Source: Halalkalicoccus tibetensis
GTDB taxonomy: Archaea > Halobacteriota > Halobacteria > Halobacteriales > Halalkalicoccaceae
Assembly (NCBI RefSeq): GCF_037996645.1
Contig: NZ_JBBMXV010000001.1
Coordinates: forward strand, 190,168 to 254,167
Length of the DNA: 64,000 bases
Direction: 5' to 3'
Part shown: piece after piece, positions 33,652-44,075 of the stretch
Numbering within the stretch: the stretch's first letter is position 1
Layout: the number at the start of each line of letters is the position of its first letter
Notes under the pieces: generated by a model
The model's input: only the letters and a program-made list of their open reading frames with translations
Databases searched by the model: none
Told to the model about the DNA's origin: nothing
Program-made: the position numbers and the translations under genes

Positions 33652-35190
33652 ATGGAGCTGCCGGAGCAGTCAGTCGTCGTGATCGGGAGCGGGTTCGGTG
33701 GGCTTTCGGCCGCGTGCTATCTGGCCGATACGGGCGCCGACGTCCACGTCGTCGAGAAGAACGGGTCGCTCGGCGGTCGAGCGTCCCGGCTGGAGGCCGA
33801 GGGCTTTCGCTTCGACATGGGGCCGTCGTGGTATCTGATGCCTGACGTCTTCGAGCGCTTCTTCGGCGACTTCGGGCGCTCGCCCGAGGACTACTACGCG
33901 ACCGAACGGCTCGACCCCCACTACCGGATCTTCTTCAAGGACAACGAGGGGCCGCGCCCCTCGGGCCCCGCACCCGGCATCGAGGCCCACGAGGACGGCG
34001 ACCGGGTCGACATCTCGCCCGATCTCGAGAGGACCAAGGAGACCTTCGAGGCCTACGAGGAGGGCGCCGGCGAGGCCTTAGAGCGCTACCTCGAGAAGAG
34101 CGAGCTCAACTACGAGGTCGGCATGGAGCATTTCGTCTACGAGGACCGCCCGCGGTTTCGCGACTGGGCCGACCCCGAGGTGATGCGAAACGCCCGCGGG
34201 CTCTCGCTTCTGGGCTCGATGCAGGACCACGTCGAGGGGTACTTCGACCACCCGAAGCTCCAGCAGGTCATGCAGTACACCCTCGTGTTCCTCGGCGGGG
34301 CACCCAACAACACGCCCGCGCTCTACAACCTGATGAGCCACGTCGACTTCAACCTCGGCGTCCACTATCCCGAGGGTGGCGTGGGCGGCGTCGTCGACGG
34401 GATGGTCGAGCTCGGCGACGAGCTCGGGATCACCTACCACACCGACCAGCCGGTCGAGGCGATCGAGGGCCGCGCGGGCGGATTCAAGGTCGAGGCGCGC
34501 GACACCTTCCTCCCCGATCTGGTGGTCTCGGACGCCGACTACGCCCACACCGAGCTCGATCTCCTGCCCCCCGAGAAACGCGGCTACAGCGAGGAGTACT
34601 GGGAGTCGAGGACCTACGCGCCCTCCGCGTTCCTGATCTACCTGGGCGTCGAGGGCGACCTCGAGGAGCTGGCACACCACACCCTCGTCCTCCCGTCGGA
34701 CTGGGAGGAGCACTTCGCGAAGGTCTTCGACGAGCCCGAGTGGCCCGACGACCCCGCCTACTACCTCTGTGTCCCCTCGAAGACCGACGACGACGTCGCC
34801 CCCGAGGGTCACTCGAACCTCTTCGCGCTCGTCCCGGTCGCGCCCGGACTCGACGACCGGCCCGTCATCCGTGAGAGCTACCGTGACCTCGTTCTTCGGG
34901 ACATCGCCGAGAACACCGGCGTCGATCTCAGGGATAGGATCGTCTTCGAGGAGCTGTTCACGATCGACGACTTCGCCGAGCGCTACAACAGCATGAAGGG
35001 GACGGCGCTGGGGCTCGCCCACACCCTCGATCAGACCGCCGTCTTCCGTCCGCCGCACCGCTCGAAGGAGGTCGACGGGCTCTACTTCACCGGCTCCTAC
35101 ACCACGCCCGGGATCGGCGTCCCGATGTGTCTGATCAGCGGCCAGCTGACCGCCGAGGCCGTCGCCGAGGACTACCCGCGGCAGGGATGA
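33652..35190 (+). CDS. crtD: CrtI-family carotenoid desaturase, probable CrtD-type 3,4-desaturase of bacterioruberin synthesis
   Basis: FAD-dependent, membrane-associated desaturase. The 512-residue protein begins with the dinucleotide fold VVVIGSGFGGLSAACYLADTGADVHVVEKN and FDMGPSW, and ends with the CrtI-type GLYFTGSYTTPGIGVPMCLISGQ. In haloarchaea the order crtD-lyeJ-cruF makes bacterioruberin from lycopene, and this gene is followed by lyeJ with an ATGA overlap, so I prefer CrtD over phytoene desaturase CrtI; sequence alone does not exclude the latter. A TTTATG box at 33623 lies about 25 nt before the ATG, implying a leaderless transcript. Confidence 0.88.
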   Translation: MELPEQSVVVIGSGFGGLSAACYLADTGADVHVVEKNGSLGGRASRLEAEGFRFDMGPSWYLMPDVFERFFGDFGRSPEDYYATERLDPHYRIFFKDNEGPRPSGPAPGIEAHEDGDRVDISPDLERTKETFEAYEEGAGEALERYLEKSELNYEVGMEHFVYEDRPRFRDWADPEVMRNARGLSLLGSMQDHVEGYFDHPKLQQVMQYTLVFLGGAPNNTPALYNLMSHVDFNLGVHYPEGGVGGVVDGMVELGDELGITYHTDQPVEAIEGRAGGFKVEARDTFLPDLVVSDADYAHTELDLLPPEKRGYSEEYWESRTYAPSAFLIYLGVEGDLEELAHHTLVLPSDWEEHFAKVFDEPEWPDDPAYYLCVPSKTDDDVAPEGHSNLFALVPVAPGLDDRPVIRESYRDLVLRDIAENTGVDLRDRIVFEELFTIDDFAERYNSMKGTALGLAHTLDQTAVFRPPHRSKEVDGLYFTGSYTTPGIGVPMCLISGQLTAEAVAEDYPRQG

Positions 35191-36017
35191 CGCTGCGCTA
35201 TCTGCTGGCGCTCTCGCGGCCGCGGTTCTGGCTCTACCTCGCGGGCCCCGTCCTCGTCGGAGCGGTCTTCGGCGCGGGCGAGCCCGGCGAGCTGTTCTCG
35301 CTTCCGGTGCTCGCGCTGTTCGCCTTCTTCCTCGTGCCCGCGAACGTCCTGCTCTACGGCGTCAACGACGTCTTCGATTCGGACGTCGACGAGGCGAACC
35401 CGAAGAAGGACGACCGGGAGGTGCGCTACGGCGGCCAGCGGGTCGTCCCCGCCGCGGTGCTCGCCTGCGGTCTGCTCGGCCTCGGGCTGATCCCGCTGCT
35501 CCCCACGGGAAGCCTGCTGTGGGTCACGGTCTTCTACTTTTTAGGAGTTCAGTACAGCGCCCCGCCCGCGCGGTTCAAGACCACGCCCTTCCTCGACTCG
35601 GTCTCGAACGGGCTCTACTTCGCGCCCGGCGCAGCCGCGTACGTCGCGCTCGCGGGAAGCCAGCCGCCTCCCCTGGCGATCGTCGGGGGCTGGCTCTGGA
35701 CGATGGGAATGCACACCTTCAGCGCGATCCCTGACATCGAACCCGACCGCGCGGCGGGGATCGAGACGACCGCCACGCTGTTGGGCGAGGATCGGACCTA
35801 CACCTACTGCGTCGGCTGCTGGACGGTCGCGGCCGTGTGTTTCGGCGCTCTCGACGCTCGACTGGGGGCGCTCTTCCTCGTCTACCCGGTCTTCACCCTC
35901 GTAGTCGCGCTCACCGATCTCGACGTCTCGCGAGCCTACTGGTGGTTCCCCGCGATCAACACCGTCGTCGGCGCGCTGTTCACGATGGGCGGGCTCTGGA
36001 TGCTCGTCTACGGGTAA
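35187..36017 (+). CDS. lyeJ: Lycopene elongase/1,2-hydratase (UbiA-family prenyltransferase, LyeJ)
   Basis: Adds C5 isoprene units to lycopene (with 1,2-hydration) on the way to C50 bacterioruberin. The 276-residue membrane protein has about eight helices; its first Asp-rich motif is GVNDVFDSDVDEANPKKDDR (NDxxDxxxD) near residue 68 and the second is IPDIEPDRAAGIETTAT near 180, as in UbiA enzymes. It overlaps the crtD-like gene (ATGA). The position and motifs fit the haloarchaeal LyeJ; generic UbiA prenyltransferases share the fold, so the name relies partly on context. Confidence 0.9.
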   Translation: MTLRYLLALSRPRFWLYLAGPVLVGAVFGAGEPGELFSLPVLALFAFFLVPANVLLYGVNDVFDSDVDEANPKKDDREVRYGGQRVVPAAVLACGLLGLGLIPLLPTGSLLWVTVFYFLGVQYSAPPARFKTTPFLDSVSNGLYFAPGAAAYVALAGSQPPPLAIVGGWLWTMGMHTFSAIPDIEPDRAAGIETTATLLGEDRTYTYCVGCWTVAAVCFGALDARLGALFLVYPVFTLVVALTDLDVSRAYWWFPAINTVVGALFTMGGLWMLVYG

Positions 36018-36048
36018 CCCTCATGGCGCGGCCAGATGTAGTGAACGT

Positions 36049-36885
36049 GTGCCACACGTCGAAACGAACGACATCGAGACCTACTACGAGAGCTACGGCG
36101 AGGGCCCACCCCTCGTTTTCGTCCACGGCGCCTGGGTCGACCGTCAGATGTGGGAGCCACAGGTCGCGGCCCTGGCGGGCGAGTACCGGGTGATCGTCTA
36201 CGACCTGCGCGGCCACGGCCGGACCGGCTCCTCCGCCGAGCGCAACTACACGATCGAGCTTCTTGCGGCCGACCTCCGCGCGCTGATCGACGCGCTCGAC
36301 CTCGAACGGCCCGCCGTCTGCGGGCTCTCGCTGGGCGGGATGGTCGCCCAGCTGTATGCCGTCCGCTACGACGAGCTGTCGGGCCTCGTCCTCGCGGACA
36401 CGGCGGTTTCGACCCGGCTCACCTGGTCCGACCGCCTCCAGAGCCTCCTCTTCCCGAAGCGGTCGATGACGGGGACGGTTCGGCTGCTCGGGCCCGAACG
36501 CTACGTCGACTGGGCGTTCCGGCTCGCGCGGCTCACCCGGAGCGCCGACTGGTTCGGTCGGGACCCCGCGGTGCGGGAGTACGTCCGCGGGACGATGGCG
36601 GGCTTCGACACGCGATCGTTCAACGCCGTCCTCGACGCGATCTACGGCTTTCGGGAGACGGACCTCGCCGCCATCGACGCGCCGACGCTCGTGCTCAACG
36701 GCGAGTTCGAGAGCCGGTCGGTGTTCGAACACGCCGCACACGTCGAGCGGACCGTCCCCGACGCGCGCTCCGCGGTGATCCCCGATGCGGGCCACACCGC
36801 GAACATGGAGAACCCGCTGGCGTTCACCCGGGAACTCCGGCGGTTTCTGGACTCCGATCGGATGTCGGGGAACGGATGGGAATAA
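36049..36885 (+). CDS. Alpha/beta hydrolase embedded in the carotenoid operon
   Basis: A 278-residue alpha/beta-hydrolase fold protein beginning at GTG 36049 (PHVETNDIETYYESYG). It shows the oxyanion region FVHGAWVDRQMW, YDLRGHGRTG, the nucleophile elbow GLSLGGMVAQ with Ser near residue 96, the acid near LVLNGEFESR and the His in DAGHTANMENP. The catalytic triad is therefore complete. It lies 31 nt after lyeJ and 36 nt before cruF on the same strand. It is clearly paralogous to the hydrolase at 44798-45625. Substrate unknown; a role in carotenoid metabolism is only suggested by position. Confidence 0.92.
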   Translation: MPHVETNDIETYYESYGEGPPLVFVHGAWVDRQMWEPQVAALAGEYRVIVYDLRGHGRTGSSAERNYTIELLAADLRALIDALDLERPAVCGLSLGGMVAQLYAVRYDELSGLVLADTAVSTRLTWSDRLQSLLFPKRSMTGTVRLLGPERYVDWAFRLARLTRSADWFGRDPAVREYVRGTMAGFDTRSFNAVLDAIYGFRETDLAAIDAPTLVLNGEFESRSVFEHAAHVERTVPDARSAVIPDAGHTANMENPLAFTRELRRFLDSDRMSGNGWE

Positions 36886-36921
36886 GTACGCCCCGTCCGA
36901 ACCCCCGGCGATGACTGGCAG

Positions 36922-37758
36922 GTGTCGGCGGTGAGCGAGGCCGCCGTGGCGACGCCGACCCGACGTCGCGTCGAGTCGACGCTCGAACGCGTCGTCGAGA
37001 ACAACCGCTTCACGATCGCCGTCACCTTCCCGCTGGTCGGCGTCGCCCTGCTGATCGCGGGCCGCCAGGGGCTGCTCCCGGCGGGGCTCGCGATGAACCC
37101 GTACCTGCTGATCGGGGCAAACCTCGTGATGATCTCGCCGCTGGTCGCCGGGCTCGTCCCGCTGATCGATCGCCGGGCGCTCGCGGGGCTCGCCGTCCTC
37201 GCGCTGTTCACCTGGGGGATCGAGCTCACCGGCGTGCTGACGGGACTGCCCTACGGCGAGTTCTCCTACGGGCTGGAGCTCGGGCCGATGCTGGCCGGGC
37301 TCGTCCCGCTCGGGCTCCCCGTCTTTTACTTCCCGATCCTGCTCAACAGCTACCTGCTCGCGCTGCTCTTCCTCGGCGAGAGCTCCCTGCCCCGCCGGTT
37401 CGTGCTCACGCTCTCGATCGTGATCACCCTCGACCTGATCCTCGATCCCGGCGCGGTCGCGCTCGGCTTCTGGGGCTGGGACACTCCCGGAGCCTACTAC
37501 GGCGTGCCCGCGATGAACTACCTCGGCTGGTTGCTGAGCGGGACGGTGGCGGTCTCGATCGTCCAGCTCTCCTTCGACCACGGGGCGGTGCTCGATCGCC
37601 TCGAGGAGTGTGGCTTCTTCCTCGACGACCTGGTGAGCTTCCTGCTGCTGTGGGGGCTGATCAACGCCTACTTCGGCAACTGGGTCCCCGTCGCGCTAGC
37701 GCTGGGGCTCGCGGGAACGCTGATCACGAGCGACTGGTTCGACTTCGACGTCCTGTAG
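36922..37758 (+). CDS. cruF: C50 carotenoid 2'',3''-hydratase (CruF) of bacterioruberin synthesis
   Basis: Membrane enzyme hydrating the C5 ends of bisanhydrobacterioruberin to give bacterioruberin. The 278-residue protein has about seven hydrophobic helices and the CruF-family blocks GIELTGVLTGLPYGEFSYG near residue 98, VPLGLPVFYFPILLNSYLLA, DLILDPGAVALGFWGWD near 170 and PAMNYLGWLLSG. The start is a GTG at 36922; an alternative GTG at 36931 removes three residues. An AATAAGTA element at about 36882-36889 may give it its own promoter. The assignment combines motifs with the crtD-lyeJ-cruF order. Confidence 0.92.
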   Translation: MSAVSEAAVATPTRRRVESTLERVVENNRFTIAVTFPLVGVALLIAGRQGLLPAGLAMNPYLLIGANLVMISPLVAGLVPLIDRRALAGLAVLALFTWGIELTGVLTGLPYGEFSYGLELGPMLAGLVPLGLPVFYFPILLNSYLLALLFLGESSLPRRFVLTLSIVITLDLILDPGAVALGFWGWDTPGAYYGVPAMNYLGWLLSGTVAVSIVQLSFDHGAVLDRLEECGFFLDDLVSFLLLWGLINAYFGNWVPVALALGLAGTLITSDWFDFDVL

Positions 37759-37795
37759 AGATGGCCGCGGGCCCACAGGTCGGCGCGTCAGTGCG

Positions 37796-38746
37796 TCAGC
37801 GCGTCGGCAGGCGCTCGCCGTGGCGCTCCGCGGTCCGTTTCGGTCGGTCGGAGACGGCGCTCACCCGGTGGAAAACCGCCTCGGGATCGGAGTTCCACTG
37901 CCAGCGCCAGCGCACCCGGGCGACCAGCCAGAGCTTCCGGATCGTGCTCAGTTCGGGCTCGTTGGTGAGCACGTCGTAGTCGACGTCCCGGATCAGCCGA
38001 TGGTGCTCGGCGTAGAGCACCGCGGCCAGCAACACGGGCAGCTGACAGTCCCGCGGGAGGTACTTGATGCCGGCGACGCCCTTTCGGTAGAGCGATTCGG
38101 CCCGCGCCAGCTCCGTTCGGACCGCCCGGGCGACGGCTTCGTCCATCTCGAAGCGCTCGAGCTGCTCGTTCGTGATCCCCTCCTCCTCGAGCGTCGACTG
38201 AGGGAGGTAGATCCGGTCGCGATCCACGATGTCCTCCCGGACGTCCCGGACGAAGTTCGTCAGCTGGAACGCCTCGCCCAGCGCCGTCGCGTGTACCAGC
38301 GCGCTGTCGGGGTCCTCGGGGCCCATGACGGCGGTCATCATCCGCCCGACGGCCGCCGCCGAGCCGTTCATGTAGGCCTCGAGCTCCGCGTAGCTGTCGT
38401 AGCGGTGGGTCTCGATGTCGGTCAGCATCGCGTCGACGAACTCCTCGACGTCCTCGTCGGTGATGTCGTGGCGCTCCTTGACGCCCTGGAACGCCGCGAG
38501 GACCGGGCCCTCGGGTTCGGCCCGTCCGAGCGCCTGCTCGCGCAGCGACTCGAGCTGCCGGCGCTGTTCGTCGGGTGCCACCCCTTCTGCGTCGTCGACG
38601 ACCTCGTCGGCGACGCGGAAGAACGCGTACAGGACGTAGGTGGCCTTCCGAACCCGGTCCGGGAGCAGCCGAGTGGCGTAGTAGAAGGTCCGACCGGTTC
38701 GGCGATGGATCGCCTTACTCTGCGCGATGTGATCTCTCTCTACCAT
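37796..38746 (-). CDS. crtB: Phytoene synthase
   Basis: Condenses two GGPP to phytoene, the first committed carotenoid step. The 316-residue protein has FYYATRLLPDRVR at the substrate entry, the first Asp-rich motif ADEVVDDAEG near residue 47, and the second NFVRDVREDIVDRDRIYLP near 165 (the (N/D)xxRDxxED form). It is convergent with cruF (38 nt between stops). With the three late genes next door the window contains both ends of the bacterioruberin pathway; the crtI step may lie elsewhere. Confidence 0.96.
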   Translation of the reverse strand: MVERDHIAQSKAIHRRTGRTFYYATRLLPDRVRKATYVLYAFFRVADEVVDDAEGVAPDEQRRQLESLREQALGRAEPEGPVLAAFQGVKERHDITDEDVEEFVDAMLTDIETHRYDSYAELEAYMNGSAAAVGRMMTAVMGPEDPDSALVHATALGEAFQLTNFVRDVREDIVDRDRIYLPQSTLEEEGITNEQLERFEMDEAVARAVRTELARAESLYRKGVAGIKYLPRDCQLPVLLAAVLYAEHHRLIRDVDYDVLTNEPELSTIRKLWLVARVRWRWQWNSDPEAVFHRVSAVSDRPKRTAERHGERLPTR

Positions 38747-38825
38747 TTCGGGCTTGATCCCTGATTTCGACTAGGGAGGCCCGATTATTAGTTGTTTGTG
38801 CGGAATATATCCGTACCGGGCGCGA

Positions 38826-39887
38826 TCAGTCGTCGCTTTCGGCCTCGCCTTTGGTTCCGTCCTCGGCCGTCTGGAGGGTGTCACGGTCCTCGGCGAACCC
38901 CTCCGAGCCCTCGATTCGCGCGCGAGCCTCGGGGTCGAACGTCGTCTCGACGTCCTGGTACCGGCTCACCTGCGAGAGCTCGTGGTGGGACTCGGTGGGG
39001 TGGCCGATGTAGCGATCCTCCAGATCGAACTGGGCCTGCTCGTCGTTCTCCGCGATGTTCGCGAAGTCCTCGTAGGCCGCGTGGGCGCCCGAGTGCAGCC
39101 CGAACAGCGTGATGAAGATGTACTTATAGCCCAGCTCGCCCAGCTCCTCGAACGTCAGCGGGTCGTCCTGCTCGGACCACGCGAACGACGACGAGTAGTT
39201 GAAGGCGAGATCCAGATCGGGATGGGTCTCGTGGATCGTCTCGGCGTAGTTGACCGCGTCCTCCCGGCTCGGGTCGGGCATCTCGGGCCAGACCAGGTCG
39301 ACCCCGCAGTCGGCGTAGAGCCGGCCGCGTTCGAGGTGTTCCTCCCAATCGCCGTTGGAGCTGCCGTAGGCGTCGGTGCGGGCGATGATCACGGTGTCCT
39401 CGCTCTGCTTGGCGTCGACGGCCGCCGAGAACCGCGCCTCGGCCTTCTCGCGGGGGACGATCTCCTTGCCCGCGATGTGGCCACAGCGCTTGGGCGTGGT
39501 CTGGTCCTCGATGTGGATCGCCGCCACGCCCGCCTGCTCGTATTCGCGAACCGCACGCCGGACGTTGTGGACGCCGCCGTAGCCGGTGTCACAGTCGGCG
39601 ACGATCGGGATCGTACAGGCGTCGACCATCCGCTTTGCGTTCTCGACCATCTCGGTCATCGAGACCATCTCGAGGTCCGGGAAGCCGAACTGGCCCAACA
39701 CGGTGGAGTAGCCGCTCATGTAGGCGGCGTCGTGGCCGGTCATCTCGGCCAGGCGGGCGTCGAGCGCGTGATAGACGCCGGGGGCGAACGTGAACGTCTG
39801 GTCCTCGAGCTTCCGGCGGAACTCCCGGGCGGCAGGGTTGTCGATGTCCCTGACGGTGGTGTCGGTATCGCCGATCTCGTCGATCAT
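38826..39887 (-). CDS. aceA: Isocitrate lyase
   Basis: Glyoxylate-cycle enzyme splitting isocitrate to succinate and glyoxylate. The 353-residue protein is of the short, PEP-mutase superfamily type: [19 protein letters not shown] near residue 99, [19 protein letters not shown] with the catalytic Cys in KRCGH near 138, and the metal-binding FNYSSSFAW region. Methylisocitrate lyase is the alternative; KRCGH is usual for isocitrate lyase. The ATG at 39887 overlaps the stop of a small upstream gene. No malate synthase gene is in the window. Confidence 0.9.
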   Translation of the reverse strand: MIDEIGDTDTTVRDIDNPAAREFRRKLEDQTFTFAPGVYHALDARLAEMTGHDAAYMSGYSTVLGQFGFPDLEMVSMTEMVENAKRMVDACTIPIVADCDTGYGGVHNVRRAVREYEQAGVAAIHIEDQTTPKRCGHIAGKEIVPREKAEARFSAAVDAKQSEDTVIIARTDAYGSSNGDWEEHLERGRLYADCGVDLVWPEMPDPSREDAVNYAETIHETHPDLDLAFNYSSSFAWSEQDDPLTFEELGELGYKYIFITLFGLHSGAHAAYEDFANIAENDEQAQFDLEDRYIGHPTESHHELSQVSRYQDVETTFDPEARARIEGSEGFAEDRDTLQTAEDGTKGEAESDD

Positions 39888-40015
39888 CGGTCGTCCTCCG
39901 TGGGCTCCTCGATCAGGTGGCTCCAGACCTCCTCCTCCATGGTCTCGCGGTCGGTTTCCTCGCGGGTCAGCTGCGGAACGATCGGCAGTCCGGTGTTGTC
40001 GGTGTCGGTGTACAT
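39884..40015 (-). CDS. Small acidic protein translationally coupled to aceA
   Basis: A 43-residue protein from the ATG at 40015 ([20 protein letters not shown]) to a TGA that overlaps the aceA ATG. It is acidic, Thr/Glu-rich, without hydrophobic segments. A TTAAATA box near 40128-40134 in the AT-rich upstream region could drive the pair; an in-frame GTG at 40102 would add a basic, atypical N-terminal extension, so I take the ATG at 40015, leaving a leader of roughly 85-90 nt. Function unknown; it may help aceA translation or regulate the enzyme. Confidence 0.6.
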   Translation of the reverse strand: MYTDTDNTGLPIVPQLTREETDRETMEEEVWSHLIEEPTEDDR

Positions 40016-40316
40016 CTGTGGGTTTCGTGTGGGTCGTCGGGTGTGTTCGGTTCGGGGACGGTGCGATCGGGCGTTGAACCGCTTACGTACATGATCGATC
40101 ACGACAATAGCCCGGACTCCACCTTCGTATTTAACTATAACGATTAATCATTTTATATTGGGCAAGGAGGTGTCGTAGACATTAATGAATAATATTGATG
40201 GAAGTTAGCACGCCACTATCCACGGCGCCGCCCGTGCCGGGGATCAGTGGTGAAGATCGGAGAACGGGCGATAGTACGAGGAGAGCGCTCCGATGCGGGG
40301 GGCCCGCGCCCCGCCG
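40016..40316. other. AT-rich intergenic promoter region upstream of the aceA unit
   Basis: About 300 nt between the small pre-aceA gene and the end of the TIGR00300 gene. Positions 40100-40200 are strikingly AT-rich for this genome (TATTTAACTATAACGATTAA; ATTAATGAATAATATTGATG) and hold the likely TATA box near 40130. CATTAATG-like short palindromes occur, but no clear operator. I see no coding frame with protein character on either strand. The length suggests a regulated promoter, as expected for an acetate/fatty-acid responsive gene. Confidence 0.45.
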
Positions 40317-41549
<1,233 letters not shown>

Positions 41550-41585
41550 ACCCGCCCATTACGCGCGCGGGTGAAAGCCCCTGCG

Positions 41586-42605
41586 TTAGACGAGCAGGTC
41601 GATCAACGCGAGCGATTCGAGCGCGAGCCAGACGAGGAAGGCGACGTACAGTCCCAGAAGCACCCATGCCTCCCAGTGTTCGAGCTCGAAGTCGGTCCGC
41701 ATGAGGGTGAACAGCGCGATCGTCGCGAGCACGAGGTAGGCCGCGAGCGGGACCGCGACCACGAAGTCGATCGTCACCGCGCTGGCCCCGGCGATGCCGG
41801 CGACGATCACCCCCGCCGGAATCGCGACGAGGAGGTCGAAGACGTTGCTGCCGAGGACGTTGGCGACGCTCGTGACTTCGCGGTCGTTTCTCGCGGCGGT
41901 GACGCTGACGAAGGCGTCGGGAATGCTCGTGGCGGCCGCCACCACGGTCAGCCCCCAGATGAAGCTCGGCGTCCCGAAGAACTCGCCGAAGCCGATCGCC
42001 GCCCGCACCAGCGCCTCGACGCCGACCGTGATCAGCGCGAGGCTCGCGAGCAGGAACCCCCACTGGCGCGGGGCGCTGATCCCCGAGACCGTGGGCGCTT
42101 CGTGGTCCGCGGTGTCCTGATACTGGATGAAGACGTAGAGGAGGTAGACCCCGAGCGGGATCAGCGCGAGCCCGGGCGTGATGGTCCCGACGAAGCCGTT
42201 GCCGACGGGGTAGTAGATCACCGCAAAGGAGCACATCAGCAGGAAGACGGCGACCGAGATGATGTAGAACTGCGCCTCCTTGTAGACCAGGTCCCGGCCG
42301 GCGTTCAGCGGGCCGGGTGTCGAGATCGTCGCGAGCGCGGGGATCACGAGCACGTTGAAGATCGCCGAGCCGATGATCGCGCCGACGCCGAGCTCGAACT
42401 CGCCGTGGAGCAGCGGCGCGAGAACGGCCGTCATCAGCTCCGGGAAGCTGGAGCCGATCGCGACGACGATCGACCCCTGGACGATCGCGGGCAGCCCGTA
42501 GTACGCCGAGAGCTGATCGGCCGAGGTCTCGAGCCAGCCGCTGGCCCGCCAGACGACGGCGGTCCCGAACAGCGCCAGGGCCACGAACCACGCGAGCGCC
42601 CACAT
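41586..42605 (-). CDS. Sodium/calcium exchanger (CaCA) family cation antiporter
   Basis: A 339-residue membrane protein with about 10-11 helices and the two alpha-repeats of the CaCA superfamily: VAIGSSFPELMTAVLAPLLH near residue 48 with GAIIGSAIFNVLVIPAL, and AAATSIPDAFVSVTAARND near 225 with NVLGSNVFDLLVAIPAG. The acidic residues in the two E/D-containing repeats are the ion ligands. It probably exports Ca2+ in exchange for Na+ or H+. It is divergent from the SRAP gene. Confidence 0.94.
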   Translation of the reverse strand: MWALAWFVALALFGTAVVWRASGWLETSADQLSAYYGLPAIVQGSIVVAIGSSFPELMTAVLAPLLHGEFELGVGAIIGSAIFNVLVIPALATISTPGPLNAGRDLVYKEAQFYIISVAVFLLMCSFAVIYYPVGNGFVGTITPGLALIPLGVYLLYVFIQYQDTADHEAPTVSGISAPRQWGFLLASLALITVGVEALVRAAIGFGEFFGTPSFIWGLTVVAAATSIPDAFVSVTAARNDREVTSVANVLGSNVFDLLVAIPAGVIVAGIAGASAVTIDFVVAVPLAAYLVLATIALFTLMRTDFELEHWEAWVLLGLYVAFLVWLALESLALIDLLV

Positions 42606-42688
42606 ACCCTTTCGGTATCCGCCGCGGAGTAAACCGGTGTCGTTCCGCGACGCCGACGCTTATGGTACCTCGACGCCTCCTTCGGACC

Positions 42689-43360
42689 ATGTGCGGACGC
42701 TACGCCCTGTTCACGCCGCCCGACGAGCTCGCCGAGCGGTTCTCGGTGCCGGTCCCTGACGTCGACCCGACGTACAACGCCGCCCCGAGCCAGCAGCTTC
42801 CGATCGTCCCCGACGACCGCGAGGAGATCACCACTGCTCGCTGGGGGCTGACCCCCGCGTGGGCCGACGAGGAGCGTGACCTGATCAACGCCCGCGCGGA
42901 GACGATGGACGAGAAGCCCAGTTTCACGGACGCAAAGCGGTGTCTGGTTCCCGCCGACGGCTTCTACGAGTGGGTCGAGGAGGGCAGCGGAAAGCAGCCC
43001 TACTACGTCACCCGCCGCGACGGCGAGCCGTTCGCGATGGCCGGGCTCCGGACCCGCTGGGAGCCACCGACACGCCAGACCGGCCTCGATTCGTTCGCCG
43101 AGAGCGAGGGCGACGCCGACGACGAATCCGAGTCGATCGAGACGTTCGCGGTCGTCACGACCGAGCCCGAGGGCGTCGTGGCGGACCTCCACCACCGCAT
43201 GGCGGTGATCCTCGACCGCGAGCGCGAACGCGAGTGGCTCTCGGGAGAGCCATTCTCGCTCGCCGCAGCCGACGACCTGCGGGCCTATCCCGTCCCGACG
43301 GCGGTCAACAGCCCCGCGAACGACTCGCCCGAACTCGTCAGGGAGGCCGCCGATGTCTGA
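42689..43360 (+). CDS. SRAP-domain protein (HMCES/YedK family abasic-site DNA shield)
   Basis: Crosslinks covalently to abasic sites in single-stranded DNA through Cys2. The 223-residue protein starts MCGRYALF, so initiator Met removal exposes Cys2. The other active-site elements are present: YNAAPSQQLPIV (Asn), INARAETMDEKPSF, FYEWVE (Glu) and the LHHRMAVIL His. An acidic insert (about 130-145) precedes the last motif. The next gene begins 8 nt before its stop. The DNA-repair role follows from the family; the residues are seen. Confidence 0.94.
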   Translation: MCGRYALFTPPDELAERFSVPVPDVDPTYNAAPSQQLPIVPDDREEITTARWGLTPAWADEERDLINARAETMDEKPSFTDAKRCLVPADGFYEWVEEGSGKQPYYVTRRDGEPFAMAGLRTRWEPPTRQTGLDSFAESEGDADDESESIETFAVVTTEPEGVVADLHHRMAVILDREREREWLSGEPFSLAAADDLRAYPVPTAVNSPANDSPELVREAADV

Positions 43361-44054
43361 GCGCGTCTACGACGCGGTCGTCTTCGACAACGACGGCGTG
43401 CTCGTCGAGCCCACCGAGCGCCGCGTGCTCCGGGAGGCGATCCGCGAGACCTACGGCGAGTTCGGCGTCTCTGCGTCCGAGGAGGCCGTCGAGGCGCTTC
43501 TCGGAGTTACGCGCGACTCGATCAACGAACTCGCCGCCGAACACGACGTCGACGCCGCCGAGTTCTGGCACCAGCGGGACATGAACGCCTCGCGGGCCCA
43601 GTGCGAGTCGATCGAGAACGGCGGCAAACCCCTCTACGGGGACGTCGACGCGCTCGACGAGCTCGCACCCGACCTGGGCGTCGTCAGCAACAACCAGCAC
43701 CGGACCATCGAGTTCATCCTCGATCACTACGACCTCCACCCGTACTTCGAGACCCATTACGGCCGCGAGCCGACGCTGGAGGGGATCGACAGGAAGAAAC
43801 CGAACAGCTACTACATCGAGCGCGCGCTGACCGATCTGGACACCCGGAACGCGCTGTACGTCGGCGACAGCGGCGTCGACGTGCTGGCCGCCCAGGAGGC
43901 CGGCCTCGACTGTGCGTTCATCCGCCGGCCCCACCGCGAGGGCTACGAGCTGCCCGCCGCGCCGACCTACGAGATCCGAAGTCTAGCGGACCTGCCCGTG
44001 ATCTGCCGGGGCGACGGCGATGCGTTCGCGCCGGATATGGAATCAGCTACATAG
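43353..44054 (+). CDS. HAD-superfamily hydrolase
   Basis: A 233-residue phosphatase-type protein of HAD subfamily I. Motif I is VVFDNDGVLVEP (nucleophile Asp as FDNDG, an Asn variant of the usual FDxDG at the middle position), motif II is GVVSNN, the motif III Lys is in GIDRKKPNSYY, and motif IV is YVGDSGVDVLAAQ. It overlaps the SRAP gene by 8 nt. Substrates of such proteins are typically phosphoglycolate-like or sugar phosphates; a 2-phosphoglycolate clean-up role after DNA repair is speculative. Confidence 0.92.
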   Translation: MSERVYDAVVFDNDGVLVEPTERRVLREAIRETYGEFGVSASEEAVEALLGVTRDSINELAAEHDVDAAEFWHQRDMNASRAQCESIENGGKPLYGDVDALDELAPDLGVVSNNQHRTIEFILDHYDLHPYFETHYGREPTLEGIDRKKPNSYYIERALTDLDTRNALYVGDSGVDVLAAQEAGLDCAFIRRPHREGYELPAAPTYEIRSLADLPVICRGDGDAFAPDMESAT

Positions 44055-44075
44055 GGCGAGTCTCCAGGGTAGCCC

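Noticed and set aside
43353-44054. HAD nucleophile motif reading FDNDG instead of FDxDG as a sign of lost activity
   Set aside because: Asn is allowed at the middle position in HAD enzymes; both aspartates needed for catalysis are present.
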